The position numbers and the translations under genes were made by a program. Shown piece by piece: positions 1 to 11,935 of a DNA stretch of 64,000 bases. The notes under the pieces were generated by a model, which was given only the letters and a program-made list of their open reading frames with translations, made no database searches and had not been told where the DNA came from. The stretch lies in contig NC_087068.1 of NCBI RefSeq assembly GCF_963678635.1, positions 13,398,027-13,462,026 on the forward strand. The letters run 5' to 3'. Each line of letters opens with the position of its first letter. Positions within the stretch are counted from its first letter, which is position 1. The stretch comes from Symsagittifera roscoffensis. Lineage: Eukaryota > Xenacoelomorpha > Acoela > Convolutidae.

Positions 1-1770
1 TTTAATTTTTGAATAAAATTAAAAGAAAAAATATGGACTTGAAACTGATAAAATTCAAGAAACTTATAGTTTAGGGCAAGGCATTGCAGCGCAGACCAGG
101 GCACGACAATGCAAGGCCATGCATAAAGTAAGGCAAGACTAGGAAAGTTGAGGCGAGGCGAGGCAAGGCAAGGCAAGGCAAGAAGAGGAAAGACAAGACA
201 CTGCAAGGCATGGCAAGGCAAGGCAAGGCAAGGCAAGACAAGACAAGGCAAGGCAAGGCAAGGCAAGGGAAGTCCAGGCAAGGCAAAACAAAGCAAGGCA
301 AGGCCAATTAGCCAAGGCAATGTACGGCAACACAGGGCAGGACGGAGGCAACTCATGGCTGGGCTATCTAGGATAATCAGGGCGCAACAAAGCAAAGCGT
401 AATGTTGGAAACCATGCAGCCAGTTATCCTTCATCTAGCCAGCTTTTCAACCTTTCAGCCATCGTCTAAGCCTTCCATCTGACCAACAAGACATATACCT
501 AACGACCCATACGTCTTCCCAGCCATCGATTTCTCCAGTTTTCGTCAATCTAACCGACTACCCACCCAGCCATTCATACAACCATTCAACCTGCCATCTA
601 GCCAGCCATGCCTTGACCTAGGCCTGATCCTGCTTTTTAGCCAGCCATCCATGCAGCAAAAAAAAGACCCTTCTCACTTTTATCTTTTTTATCAGATAAA
701 ATGAATCGAAGAGATATTATTTCGTAGATCAGTTCGCAGTCTGCATTTCACACTTAATGCCTCATAAGTCTGTGCGTCGTAAATTTTTTTCAAGTAAAAT
801 AAATGGACTTGAAACTCATGAAATTCAGGAATTTTATAGTTTAGGACAAGGCATCGCAGGATAGAACAGGGCACGCCGAAGCTTGGCTAGGCTAGGCTAG
901 GCTACGCTAGACAGCACAGGGTAAGACAATGCAAGGCCAGGCAAAATAACGTAAGGCAAGACGAGGAAAGGCGAGGCAATGCAAGGCAGGAAAAGTCACT
1001 GCAAGGCGTGGCATAGCAAGGCAAGGCAAGGCAAGGCAAGACAAGACGAGGCCAGACAAGGAAAGATCAGGCAAGTCAAGGCAAGTCATTGCAAGTCAAG
1101 GGCAGGCCAGGCAACGCAAAACAAAACAAGGCAAGGCCAATTAGCCAAGACATTGTCCGACGATGCGATGCAGGGTAGGACGGTAACGCAACGCAAGTCA
1201 GGGCTATTCAGGAAAAACAGCCGCAAAATTTCAGAATTAAAGCCGGATAACTTTGTGCGTGTTAATTACTTTTTGAATGAAATTCAAAAAAGTATATGGA
1301 CTTGAAACTCATGAAATACAATAAATTTATAGTTTAGGGAAAGGAATTGCAGGGCAAAACAGGGCACGACAATGCAAGGCAAGACTAGGTGAGGCAAGGC
1401 AAGGCAAAGCAAGACAAGGCAAGTCCAGACAAGGCAAAACAAAGCAAGGCAAGGCCAATTAGCCATGGCAATGTACGGCAACGCAGGGCAGGACGTAAGG
1501 CAACACATGGCAGTGCTAAGCAAGGTAAGGCAAGGCAAGGCAAGGCGAGGCAAGGCAAGGCAAGGCAAGACAAGACGAGGCAAGACAAGTCAAGATTAGG
1601 CAATTCAAGGCAAGTCAAGGGCAGGCCAGGCAACGCATATTAAAAGAAGGCAAAGCCAATTAGTCAAGGCAATGTATGGCGAAGCAGGGTAGGACGGTAA
1701 CGCGACACAAGGCAGGGCTACTCAGGGAAAAGCAGGGCGCGAAAAAGCAAAAAGCCATGTTGGAATCGAT
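1..1770. repeat. GGCAA-type satellite-like arrays in a longer repeating unit
   Basis: Dense arrays of the pentamer GGCAA and variants (GGCGA, GACAA, GTCAA). A longer order is visible: the phrase TGGACTTGAAACT, followed about 30 bp later by TATAGTTTAGG, recurs near 34, 806 and 1298, each time leading into a new GGCAA array. Apparent open frames here on both strands (Leu/Pro/Cys-rich or Lys/Arg/Gln-rich) are by-products of the repeat and are not genes. Confidence 0.85.
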
Positions 1771-2215
1771 GCAGCCCGTCATCCTTCATCTAGACAGATC
1801 TTCAAATTTTCAGCCATCCTCCAATTCCCCCATCTGTCCACCAAGCCATATACCCAACCATTCATGCTTTCCTCCCATCATCCATTGTTGCGGTTGTTCG
1901 ACGAGCTAGCAGAATGCCCACACAGCGATCCATACAGCATTTCAACCTGCCATCTAGCCAGTCATCGATTGATCCACGCGTCCGTCCATTGATGTATCCA
2001 GCCATTCGTCTTTCAATCTCTTCGTACAGTCATATAGCCCATTCATCCAGCCGTTCATCCAGGTAGCCAATCAGCCAGCCATCTTATCAAACATATATCA
2101 GCCAGCCATATGTATCACCCTCGATCCATCCATCCATCCATTCATCAAATCGTTCATCTATTCAGCCAGCCAGTCATCTATGAATCCTTCCAGCAGCCAT
2201 CAGGGCATACTGGTG
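1771..2215. repeat. Degenerate CCATC / CAGCC short tandem repeat
   Basis: Long run of CATCCA, CAGCCA and CATCTA variants. A second smaller block of the same type is at 420-660, after the first GGCAA array, so it appears to belong to the same higher-order unit. No gene seen. Confidence 0.75.
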
Positions 2216-2649
2216 CTACAAATATGAATTTATTCCTGAAGTTTTTTAAAATTGATGTCCTGTTTTGTCATTTTTTCCATAAGTAGTTTTAACTGCTTTT
2301 GAAACACTAGTTTCATTGAAATCAAACCTTAAACAGCGAAAATAAAATACCCACGGACAGTTTTCGCGACTTCGTGAATTAAAAAAAAAACATTTAAAAA
2401 ACTTGGGCAATGACACTTAAACAGGTAGTGGTTTTAGTCCAAAATTTTTGTAGGTTATGGCTGGCAATAAAGTCAGATGGAAGATATGGAGTCAGTTTGC
2501 TGGTGCCACATGAAAGTGACCAGTTTCTGAAGAAGGGCAGGCAGACGACTACGTTCATCGAGTGTTATATAGCGGGAAAATAAAATATCTAATTGGAACC
2601 CGAGCTGTATTAAATGAAATAGAATAAATAAAATCTAGTTGTTTGAAAT
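2216..2649. other. Intergenic, nothing recognised
   Basis: AT-rich single-copy-looking sequence. No coding or RNA signal found. Confidence 0.5.
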
Positions 2650-3241
2650 TCATTCCCAAAGGTGTGGTGGTATTAAAAACGGTTGAAAGCTCTCTTGCAC
2701 CACAAAATGCTCAGAGCTGCTAGTATTGATCAGTGTGTCAGTGATTGCTTCTCCAGCTTTGCTCAATCGCGTCATCATCTCTTGACTGATAACGAAGCAG
2801 TCGTCCAGATCCTCCTCTGATCCTAGGTGCAGCTTCGCAAGCTGGTCTAATAGACTGACCACCGTCCGCCTCTCTACACTGCAAAACTTCTCTTGAATCA
2901 GGTTCCAGGCCATCGTCACATAGCCATAGCCATATGTTCCCACGCAGTCGTTCTTTATGTACATCAAAGTGGTGTTGCTGAGCACCAGAGCCAGGTGGGA
3001 CCACACAGTGTTTCGATTAACTTTCTTCTGCTGGATCAACACTTTTTGCTCCTGCATCTTGGTATCATAGGCTGCTGCTGATCAGTTTTCGGACTCCAGG
3101 GGAGAGTAGGCTCAGCCTCTGACAACCATTGCCCATCACTGTCCTGAACGGGCCCATGGTGTGCATCAGCGCCGCAAACTTCGTCGACCAAGTAGGAGAA
3201 TTTTCAGACTTTTCACTGAAAGTCGCCAGTTTTAAGTCCAT
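2650..3241 (-). pseudogene. Copia-type gag remnant (UBN2-like)
   Basis: Read on the minus strand, an ATG at 3241-3239 opens a frame containing SPTWSTKFAALMHTMG, which looks like the start of Ty1/copia gag (the W followed by a short helix). That frame stops near 3070. A second frame, already open before MQEQKVLIQQ at 3057, continues the same protein with AWNLIQEKF, SLLDQLAKLHL and an Asp/Glu-rich helix, the pattern of the copia gag (UBN2/retrotran_gag_2) domain, and ends at a stop at 2650. The two halves are in different frames, so at least one frameshift separates them. No zinc knuckle, protease, integrase or RT follows on the minus side. It is most likely a truncated, dead copia gag; a domesticated gag fragment is possible but has no support beyond the roughly 135 intact codons. 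Confidence 0.6.
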
Positions 3242-3950
3242 CGTTGTTAAAGGCTGCTAGCTAAAAGCTAAAAACTCTGACAGAAAAGTATTACAAGGAA
3301 AAAATAGGAATCTGGGCCCATAATTTGTTAAGTTTCAGAGTTACAGCAACTAGCATTAAGTGCTGGGATTTGAGACTGATGTAGAATTTGAGGTTTGAAC
3401 TGAGGGTTGAGAAGAGGTAGTGATTGTTGAAGAATGAATTGAAAAAATGAATATAAATGACATGACAAACTAAGCATCACAAAAGTACCTGTTAATTATT
3501 CACTGACTAATTAATTAGTTTGTAATCAATAGTTGGTCTTGTCTGAGTTTATTCAGTTTTGACTATTTTAATCAATTTCGACCTCGAAATTGATTCAATT
3601 CAATTAACCTGTCTGACTTTGAGATGGTCTGACCTCAACATTGTCATTCTTCAAAAATTAGAATTTCAAAGTCAAAATTTTTAGTCTGAATTAGTACTTG
3701 ATTTTAACTGACCGTAAAAATTTATAATTTGGTATATCTGCCTAGAGATCTTCATCATCATCCGTACAATTAGAATTATAGAAAAAATGATGTGTCAGTC
3801 CATAAGAGACAATTATTGATGCTTTTATGAAGCTGATTTTTTTTGATTTTGTTTAGATGTTTCAGCTGAAAGAATCTTCAGCTATCTTTTCATCGTGTTT
3901 GATACCAACGATAGTTTTCATATGACTAAAATTGGTAACGGTGACAAATT
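3242..3950. other. Intergenic, nothing recognised
   Basis: AT-rich DNA without a coding pattern on either strand. It leads into a local tandem duplication. Confidence 0.45.
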
Positions 3951-4342
3951 ACTTACGTATGCATCACGCAGTCACAAAGAGTAAAATTTTTATGTTTTAT
4001 AATTAGCTAATTATGTTCACATTGTGATATGACGTAATTTGGTGCCATATTTAGAAAAAAGTGGAAGTTTATTGTTTTAAAATATTGTTTGATTTTCAGC
4101 TTTTGACTTTAGTTGAATTTTGAACCTTGAGAACATTCAATTTGTGACTTACGTATGCATCACGCAGTCACAAAGAGTTAAATTTTTATGTTTTATAATT
4201 AGCTAATTATGTTCACATTGTGATATGGCGTAATTTGGTGCAATATTTAGAAAAAAGTGGAAGTTTATTGTTTGAAAATATAGTTTGAATTTCAGCTTTT
4301 GACTTTATTTGAATTTTGAACCTTGAGAACATTCAGTTTGTT
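3951..4342. repeat. 196-bp tandem duplication, two copies
   Basis: ACTTACGTATGCATCACGC begins at 3951 and again at 4147. Both copies run through the same TTAGCTAATTATGTTCAC and GAAAAAAGTGGAAGTT segments and end in CTTGAGAACATTCA. Only scattered substitutions separate them, so the duplication is fairly recent. It carries no ORF. Confidence 0.9.
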
Positions 4343-4678
4343 CAAGCAAAGGCTCTTTTTTGTTGTTCTTCTTTATTGTTGCACTCTCAATTAGAATTTT
4401 TTTGCCGATTTTGTCAATATTCTATACTGTAAATACAACCGTATATAAGAATAACTTATATAAAATTTATATTTTGGATGAAACATAACATTCTCCCAGA
4501 TTTTCCGCTCAGTGTTTCCAATATTTTCGAAACTTAAATAAAAAGATTGATTTGAATTTTTTAAAGCTGCAAAGAAAAAAAAGATTCAAGATTAAAAGCT
4601 CTTCTTCTGCCTCCTCGCACAAACCTCAGTTTTATACTGTAATTGGTTTCAAAATGAGCAGAGTGCAATGATTTTAGA
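4343..4678. other. Intergenic, nothing recognised
   Basis: AT-rich sequence upstream of the unrecognised ORF. No TATA-box or splice context could be assigned. Confidence 0.4.
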
Positions 4679-5218
4679 ATGAAGAAAAACAGTTCAGACA
4701 TGCTGCAGAGGATACATGAGCAAGTTGACTCGACTAGGAGATCCAAACCAAATCATACTACGCGTGTGTTTGGTTTCTCTGCTGTTTGTGTCAATACCAG
4801 TGTAGGTGACTTTGTAAAAATGGTTGACCTTGACCACTTGCCTACGTACTCAGTCTTAACTTCCTATCTTACGCCACATACGCTAAAAGAAACAGGAGGA
4901 TCCTGCATCTCAGGTAGCAAAGAGCGCGCTCAGAGAATAGCTGATGATATTGTACGTAGTGATTTGTGGACCAAAATCAGTTATACAAGTCTGAAATTGG
5001 AGACCACCTACAGGAGCCAGCATAGAGTTCTTGCTGAGGCTAGGGCCCGACTGATCAAAGAGAAGCTGCCATTTCTCGTTATCGAGGTGACCCAATGTGG
5101 AAAAAACAGCTGGCTTTCTCAGTGGACCGATTACACAAATATCATATGGGTCTACGCACAGCGCAATAAAGTTGGAATTCGTATATTCCTTCGTGACGAA
5201 TTTCATTTCTGCCGATAA
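4679..5218 (+). CDS. Unrecognised ORF, 179 aa
   Basis: ATG at 4679, stop at 5216-5218. I do not recognise a family. The predicted protein is soluble-looking and mixed in composition, without signal peptide, transmembrane segment or repeat. It contains a charged stretch LAEARARLIKEKLPFLVIEV that could form a helix followed by a strand. Local base composition is richer in G and C than the flanks (GCTGAGGCTAGGGC around 5035), which fits old coding DNA. It has no obvious partner genes. It may be a remnant of a transposon or an exon, or a chance ORF on GC-richer DNA; the start is only the first ATG of the open stretch. Confidence 0.3.
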   Translation: MKKNSSDMLQRIHEQVDSTRRSKPNHTTRVFGFSAVCVNTSVGDFVKMVDLDHLPTYSVLTSYLTPHTLKETGGSCISGSKERAQRIADDIVRSDLWTKISYTSLKLETTYRSQHRVLAEARARLIKEKLPFLVIEVTQCGKNSWLSQWTDYTNIIWVYAQRNKVGIRIFLRDEFHFCR

Positions 5219-5844
5219 AAAAACAGAAATGACGCACCCAAACAAAGGCGTGACTTGACCTCCATACACCGAAAACACTAGTCATGCAATTCCATATGAA
5301 TATTCTGCCAGAAAATGGTAAGTTATATACAATTTCAATAAACGAAGATTTTATGAAATGGCTATCTTTGAAGTAACACACAAAATGTTTTTCATTAAGC
5401 AAAATTTTTATTGATCTCCCAAAATAATTTCATCACAGTTTTAGCCGCATAAAAACTTGTCCACTCAATATTTACAGAAAAAGTTCCAAAGTAGTAAAAC
5501 TTGAGGCTGGACTGTTTGCTTTTACTGGAAGTCTAAATCTGGGATTTTGAATGTTAAAGATCATGCAGAAATTCCAATTAGAGAAAATTCATAATCTTCA
5601 GTGAGTCAACTATGAAAAAATTTGTTAACGTTATTTTGCCACTAAGCTCATGTTACTGTCTTGAGAACTTGTTAATTTGAAGTTTAAAACAAAAAGAAAA
5701 TAAATCAAACATTCTGCGTTTATTGCTTGCATTGCATGGATCAGAGCTTGAAAAGTTTATGACTTGCTGTTTTTTTATCAAACCGGGCAGTTTATAACTT
5801 GTACTCAAATGCTGTACTGATATGCTGTTTAATTTAAGTTTTTG
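5219..5844. other. Intergenic, nothing recognised
   Basis: AT-rich DNA. Its last four bases, TTTG, are one arm of the target duplication of the solo LTR that follows. Confidence 0.5.
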
Positions 5845-6231
5845 TGGAACCAGATCTAAACTATATTTTATTATTGGTTATAAATTAGATATTTTATCAC
5901 TATAAAATATTTAATACTAACCAATCATGATCCATCTAACTAACAACCCACTTATTTGTAAAAGCTGAAACTACTTGTAGTTTCAGCACCAGAGAGATTT
6001 GAATTTAACTTAGAACTTAGTAGCCTCTCCGAGAGACCTACTCGCAATAAACCAGTATACTCTAGATCTATTGAGACTAATTGAGACTAGCAGATATAAG
6101 AGTAAGATTAAGATCGGTATTAGACTAAGAAGTTGCACGAATCTATCCGGCCGAAAATAAGATAGCGTGAAGAGCAGACGGTGTACCCTATCTGAAATTA
6201 CTCTATGAGTTAGACCTGAAAACATAACTCA
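5845..6231 (+). mobile_element. Solo LTR related to the large gypsy-class element
   Basis: Begins TGGAACC and ends ATAACTCA, matching the TGGAACC...CTAACTCA ends of the 410-bp LTRs at 18526 and 37042. It aligns along most of their length, including CCAATCATGATCCATCTAAC, TTTCAGCACCAGAGAGATTT and GTTGCACGAATCTATCC. It is flanked by TTTG on both sides (5841-5844 and 6232-6235), a 4-bp target duplication typical of Ty3/gypsy. It is clearly more diverged and shorter (387 bp), so it comes from an older or sister subfamily, left behind by recombination between two LTRs. Confidence 0.92.
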
Positions 6232-7061
6232 TTTGACAAAGCAGTTGCACATGTTTCGTTTTCGACCTAGGATGACCTATAATTTTCTTCACGGGAGATT
6301 TTCGCGCTATATGATAAACCCTTCAGTTGAACTTCGCATATACTCACTTTCATTAACTAAATGAGAAAAAGGTGATGATAACAAACTCTCACCACAGTTG
6401 TTAATCAAACCAAACTAAAAGCCAGTTGTTGATCAAACCAAACTAACATCTCTCTTTTATTGCAGATCGACACTTGCTATGCTATTTTCTGAAGGACGCT
6501 TGTCAATTATCAGCTTCTACGTTCGTTTGTTGTAGCAAGGGTCGGAGAAATCGGGGAGGTATCGATCTTTCAAATAACACTGTCTCAACCGGGTCGTACA
6601 ACAAAGCCGAAAAGTGTAAATGTTCAGAAAGTGACGAAATTTTTTCTAATACTTGTTTTTACTCATTCAAATCACAGACTAGTAATTCAAGGTTCCCAAG
6701 CTTATCACCCCGTGTTTTGTAACCCCCTTTTTCTTAACCCCCTCTCATATAACCCCAAAATCAGATAACCCCACTACAATTTAACCCCAAATGGAGGGAA
6801 AGTTGAAAAGACAATTTTTTATAGAATAGGAAAGCCAACAATTCACAATGAAAACTCTGATAAAAAATCTGATAATTAGAATGAGAAAGATCTTAAATGA
6901 CAATTGAAGTTGCCATATCAAACTTCTTTGAAACTAAAAGAAACAGGGTTGATTTGAGAGCCTGATAACTGTAAAAGCACAGAGCTTTAATCAATTCGAA
7001 GCTCGCCTCATTTAACATGCAGCTCAGTTTTGCGCAGTGCGACAAAACTTTTGAAAGCTAA
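6232..7061. other. Intergenic; small TAACCCC cluster at about 6717-6790
   Basis: AT-rich DNA without a supported gene. About five TAACCCC-like heptamers spaced some 12-17 bp apart occur near 6717-6790. A pyrimidine tract ending in GCAG at about 6464 resembles a splice acceptor, but the reading frames after it are not convincing. Confidence 0.4.
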
Positions 7062-7985
7062 CAACAGTGCTCGTATCCGGGCAAAGCCCTGAATGCTCCG
7101 ACTATATTTTAAGGTCTGTCAAGCAGTGTTCACTTTAACAACATGATGCAGTTTTCGAAAAAAAAGCTCAAGAATTTCGAGTTTTTCTCAAATCATCACC
7201 CCCACACGCTATATAAAGTGAAAAGTGATAGATTTTGCTCCTAGTAACGTAGAAACAAGACTGTTCGTATATCAGGACAAAGCCGTGAATGTTCCGACTA
7301 CAGTTAAGCCCAACTGAAATTTTTTTTTGATTGAATAAGTGACTAAACGATTGAGAAAAAGAAGACTTTTTTCCAATTTTTCTTCATTTTATGCCCACAC
7401 ACGCTATGTGAAACACTAATTGAATTTGGAATGCAACAACTCGTTTCCTACGCGTGTTATAATGCGAAACATTTTGCACAAATTGGCCAAATTAGCAACT
7501 TTCAAACGCCCGTAACTTCACAAAAGTGATCACAATTGAAAAAATCTTTCGAAATTTTTTGTCAGAATTTTGTCAAAACGCTTTTTGAACAAGTCGAAAA
7601 TTGACTGAATAGAAAACCACACGAAGCATAGATATTCGACAACTTCTTCAAAAGCCGGAACAATTATGACAAAAGCCTGTTTCAACCAATTTGGAACGAT
7701 TTCGAAAACGGATTAAATCTCCGCTTACTCGTTAATAGCGCGAAGTATATCGCGCTTTAATTGTCCCAAATTGGCCAAAATGGCAATCTTTAAACCCCCA
7801 TAACTTAACAAAATAGGGTTACAATGAAACAACTTTTACAATTCAAGCTCAAAACAGCAATACACTTTGAAAGATTAAAAAAATCCCTTCAAAAATGGCT
7901 AATTAAAAAGTCAAAGTTTGTCCGAAGAAAAAAATCCAACCGAGCACAATTATTCCGTTACTTTCGCTACGAAAGTCGGAACAAC
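7062..7985 (+). repeat. Hairpin-rich repeat family, copy A (long, internally duplicated)
   Basis: Starts with GCTCGTATCCGGGCAAAGCCC and ends with ACTTTCGCTACGAAAGTCGGAACAA, the two ends seen in six other copies in this window. This copy is about 920 bp instead of about 540 bp because the 5' part occurs twice (near 7050 and again near 7255). It contains the family's internal block CTCCGCTTACTCGTTAATAG and AATTGTCCCAAATTGGCC. No ORF of its own. Confidence 0.8.
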
Positions 7986-8908
7986 ACTAAAAAGTCCCCA
8001 TATCCATTTTTCCTTCAGTCGTACAACGTGAACACATGTGTTATCTGTAAGAACTTGCAACGGGGGTGAAAAGAAACAGTATGTGAGGAAAAAGGTCTTT
8101 TATTCTATAACGTAATTAAAAAAGGCAGTTTAACAATTTTAAGGTTGCCTCTTCTTTCAGTGATTTTACGCCTCCTTTTTCTCAAGGCAATTTCAAGTTG
8201 TTTTAAGTTCGTCGATCCTGCAAACTCATGCGCGTACTCAGATCTAATATCGGATCTCGGAAAAAGAGGGGGAGTAAAAACATGTTCTAGCATACCCTAC
8301 GGTTTGTGTTACCCGACACATATTTGAAGTTTGAAGACTGAATTAATTAATGAGCACATGTAACTAACAAGCATCAGTCATGAGATACTCACAGGGATTG
8401 AGCTCACGGGCCCTAAGGCCCCTCAATGAGACGTCCCATAAAATAGACTTTTACAGAATAAGTTGAGGAGGAAGAAAAGGCAGGAATTAGATCAATTGTC
8501 AAATATTAGGCAAGGAGTCCAAAATTATCTGTGACAAATTTACGTTTAGTGTTTTGTAAATATGAGTTCAATTGAAATTTTGACATAGCTTTCAAGTTCT
8601 CTGCAAAAAGACTATTAGCCGAAAAAAATAGTAAAACTTGAGAACTTTAACGCTAAACGATTGTGATAAGCAGTTAGATCTAACAAAATTTGAAGGTAAC
8701 ACTCTCAAGCTGCGGCCACGCGTTTGTTTACAGTTATTTAGATAATAAAAATCCAAAAACTTAAATGGCGATTTACGAATTATTTGATAAATAACTTCTT
8801 TAAAAACAGTATCTAAATATAATTCAAAAAGGTATCAATATTGTATTCTGAATACTTTCACGTAATCTGCATTGAAAGAATTTTTTAAAATTTGTCCTGA
8901 ACGCTTAT
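7986..8908. other. Intergenic, nothing recognised
   Basis: AT-rich DNA. Short open frames around 8105-8330 lie on both strands and show no protein family signal. Confidence 0.4.
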
Positions 8909-9672
8909 CCATAAACTAGGATGCCGCTTGATATTAAAGGTTTTGCATAAATTTGATAAAATCAAAGAATAAATGTCCTAGACAGAACATTTCTTGCTTT
9001 ATAAAAAATTCCATTAAATTTAGCTAACTTTTTACAAACTTGATCTATGTGTTGTTTGAAAAACAGCTTATTATCTACCACATCCCCAAAATACTTGAAG
9101 GAGCTCACAACATTAAATTTCTGATTCCCCAAAAATATTTCAGATTATTTTGAACTCCTTCCGAATTTGGATACTTGCGTTCTGTCAATACTGATAGTTG
9201 GTCTATTATTTGTGCACCAATTTTCAATCGATTTAAGGTCCTGATTAAAATTTTCATCAATCAAATTGTTTTTACACGTAGTAAGAATTGTTGTATCATC
9301 AGCAAACAGACTTTCCGTTACTTTGTTAGGCATATCGTTAGTGTAGAGAAAAAACATCAGTGTATCTAAGACAGATCCTTGGGGAACAGCAAACGTAATA
9401 TTCTTTAATTGAGAACTTTTCCACAAAAAGCTACATACTGCTTGAAGTTGGTTAAATAAGACTGCAGAAAAGTGTTTGTTATACCACGGAATCCGTAGAG
9501 ATATAATTTTGTTAGCAAAATGCGGTGATCAATTGTGTCAAAAGCCTTTTTTAAGATCTACAAAACCCGCTAATCCTGATTCTTTTAAATCATCTATACA
9601 GTGACGCATTATTTCGATTGCAGAAGTTATTGCATGCACTCGAGAATGTCTGCGCCGGAACCCAAACTGCTC
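8909..9672 (-). pseudogene. LINE (non-LTR) reverse transcriptase fragment
   Basis: Minus strand. It encodes in order EQFGFRRRHS, a FVDLKKGF segment (the family's conserved KAFD), the VPQGSVLDTL block, LFADDTTIL (catalytic FADD motif) and KYFGDVVDNKL followed by a post-RT region. This is the order of palm and thumb motifs in non-LTR retrotransposons. Reading it requires at least one frameshift near 9545 and a stop near 8955. No endonuclease or 5' end is present, so it is a 5'-truncated, decayed copy, as is usual for LINEs. It differs from the LINE at 12246-16921 in sequence, so it is a separate family. Confidence 0.85.
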
Positions 9673-9983
9673 AGGCACCAAAAGCGAATGTGTTTTATTT
9701 TTTCAAAAATGTTACTGAACAGATGTCCGCGTTTCGACCCACCCTGAGACCGTCGAATCAAGTCTTAAGTCAACGCAAAGTAGATATGTGGATCGAAAAA
9801 TGTCAACTCATGTGTGAAAAAAGGGCCGAATGAATGGTATAAAGGGTCAAACGTTTGGTCAAACGGGTGAAAAATTTTGAAATATGTCATTTTGCTCTAT
9901 TGGAACAATAAGCAGAGGTTCAGCTCAATCAAATACCTCCATCAGTTTTCACATTGAGTGTTAATCAAATTTGAGATTTTGTT
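9673..9983. other. Intergenic, nothing recognised
   Basis: Short unassigned stretch between the LINE fragment and the MITE relic. Confidence 0.4.
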
Positions 9984-10450
9984 CAGGAGTGGATTCAGGT
10001 GGTGGGAGAGCGGACACCCCCCTCTTGAATTCAACTCCCTCAGCAACCAGAGGTATCCCCTTTGGTATAATTTTATGGCATCCATTCTTGGCCAACCAAC
10101 CTTAAAATAATTCTAAGGGCGCCTTCGGCGCGAATACTTACTTATTTTGAAGGGGAGCTCGCAACGAAAAAACGCTATTTATAACTAACTAACTTTAAAA
10201 TATTTCAAAAGACGCTTTCGGCGCCAATACATACTAATTTTGAAGGAAAGCGAGCGCCGAAAAAACTCAATGCCCAAAAACAGCATTTTTGACCCGTTTT
10301 TTCAAAATTTACCTACGGCGAAAACATTTTTGTCAAATTAACGTTTTGTTTTTTATAGAGATATAGAAGTGCTCGGAAAATCAATTTGTTCGACCTAAAA
10401 TTAAAAAAGACTGACAAAAATTAATTGATCAAGGGTTTCCGCGCTAAAAA
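9984..10450 (+). mobile_element. Degenerate copy of the CAGGGGCGGAT-type MITE family
   Basis: Begins CAGGAGTGGATTCAGG, a decayed form of the CAGGGGCGGATTTAGG end of the intact copy at 45247. It shares the order CGGACNCCC, TTCAACTCCCT, GGGCGCCTTCGGCGC, AAGCGAGCGCC and GCTCGGAAAATCAAT with other copies. The 3' end is poorly preserved, so the right border is approximate. Confidence 0.65.
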
Positions 10451-11935
10451 TTTTTTTCAGAATATTTGTGACAAATATGGCTTGAAAATGTCAAATTTCA
10501 AAATGCTGTTATAGAAAAATCTGATTTTTGCGATATTTCAGGAATCTAGAAAAAGTCAATGATGTTTGATCATATCGATCGAATTCAAGCGATGTTCAAA
10601 AAAGTCAACCAATTTCGAGTATGGTCGTAAGCGGACATCGCTCGATCGCTCGACGCAAAAAATTGAAAGCTGACACGGCTCAACCGCTTTAGTAGAATCA
10701 TGTTTTGTGCAACTCAGTTTTGATCTGTAAATATTGCAAAAAAAGCAGTTTTTGTGCATTAAAGCTCAAAAAACTTCAGTGACTTTCTTTAGTCTAAATA
10801 AGATTTGTCTATTCTAGAAAACGCATGTCAAAAAATTTTACAAATTATTTTTTTTGTCGATATTGTAGAATAATCTTTATGAAAAAAACGCTTAGAACAT
10901 CGCAGTAGATGATATGCTAGATTGCTTGCTTTCTTCATCAAAGATCTCGGCAAATTACACTTCAAAAAAGCGAATTTTTTTTTAGAAATAATGTGGTTAC
11001 TACTTGATAGCGGTTGAGAACTGCTGTGTAATCTAATACTTGTATTGGTCTATTACTAATATTGCTGCTTGAATCTAATATTAAGACTACAAATGATTGA
11101 GATAGCCTCAGTCGATATTTTTTTAATAGCTAACTTTTAAAACATTTTTATTTCGTGTTCATTTCTTCTCTTTTGTTTTTGCTCTACAATTAGTAAGACT
11201 GGCTAAATTAGCAAGCCCATTTTATAAGGGAACTTTGAAGAAAAAGTGCATACAAAGACTCAGGTGCATACAAAGACAACTTGTCTTATTATTCTCGTCT
11301 GTTCTAACATATAAAGTAGTATTTTGAGGCGAGGAGCGATAGTGTAATTTTTCATCAAGTATTAACTATCAATTAATAAAATAGACTCTCAAATTCACTC
11401 AGAATTTTTCTTAAGAGTACGAAATTATTTGTGGAAGAGGTAAATAGATATGCAGCAGAAGTCAGCAGAAGAATCAGAATAACACTGGTGAAAAAAAAAA
11501 CAACCACTGGCAGTACCTACCCGTTCGATTCTTCGGAGCAGGACGTCATAAGTTAACATCTAATCTGAAAAACGGTTAAGATCATGAACGCTCAATCCAA
11601 AATAATAAGTAACGTTATTCTAGTTTGCTGTTTAACCCAATTTATACTCACTTCTATTTTAGCTTCATTTTATATCTCTTTTTAATTAATCCATAAAACC
11701 GTACAGTCTTAGTTGGTAAGTATCCAGACTGAAATATAGGTGTATAGAATAGGTCGCAATTAAGATAGACTACTGTAAATAAAGGATTGGCACAGACCAT
11801 CGCCTACTCTTTGTATTCATCAGTGCAACATTATAGTTAAAGTTTATCACAGTTGTTGTTCTGACCAAGTTACTTTTATCTGATTGCCCACCTTTGCTGT
11901 CTCTTTTCGCGTTGTAAGTTGTAAATTGCATTTTA
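10451..11935. other. Intergenic, nothing recognised
   Basis: About 1.5 kb of AT-rich DNA. No frame above noise level, no repeat shared with the rest of the window that I could find. Confidence 0.4.

Noticed and set aside
71..1650. Several long open frames on both strands (Leu/Pro/Cys-rich and Lys/Arg/Gln-rich)
   Set aside because: They are products of GGCAA repetition; all frames stay open in such repeats and the proteins are simple-sequence.
6474..6722. 82-codon frame preceded by a pyrimidine tract and GCAG
   Set aside because: The frame entered from the acceptor is not the one that stays open, and no domain is visible.
6717..6790. TAACCCC cluster as telomere-like sequence
   Set aside because: Only about five irregularly spaced copies, not a contiguous TTAGG or TTAGGG array.
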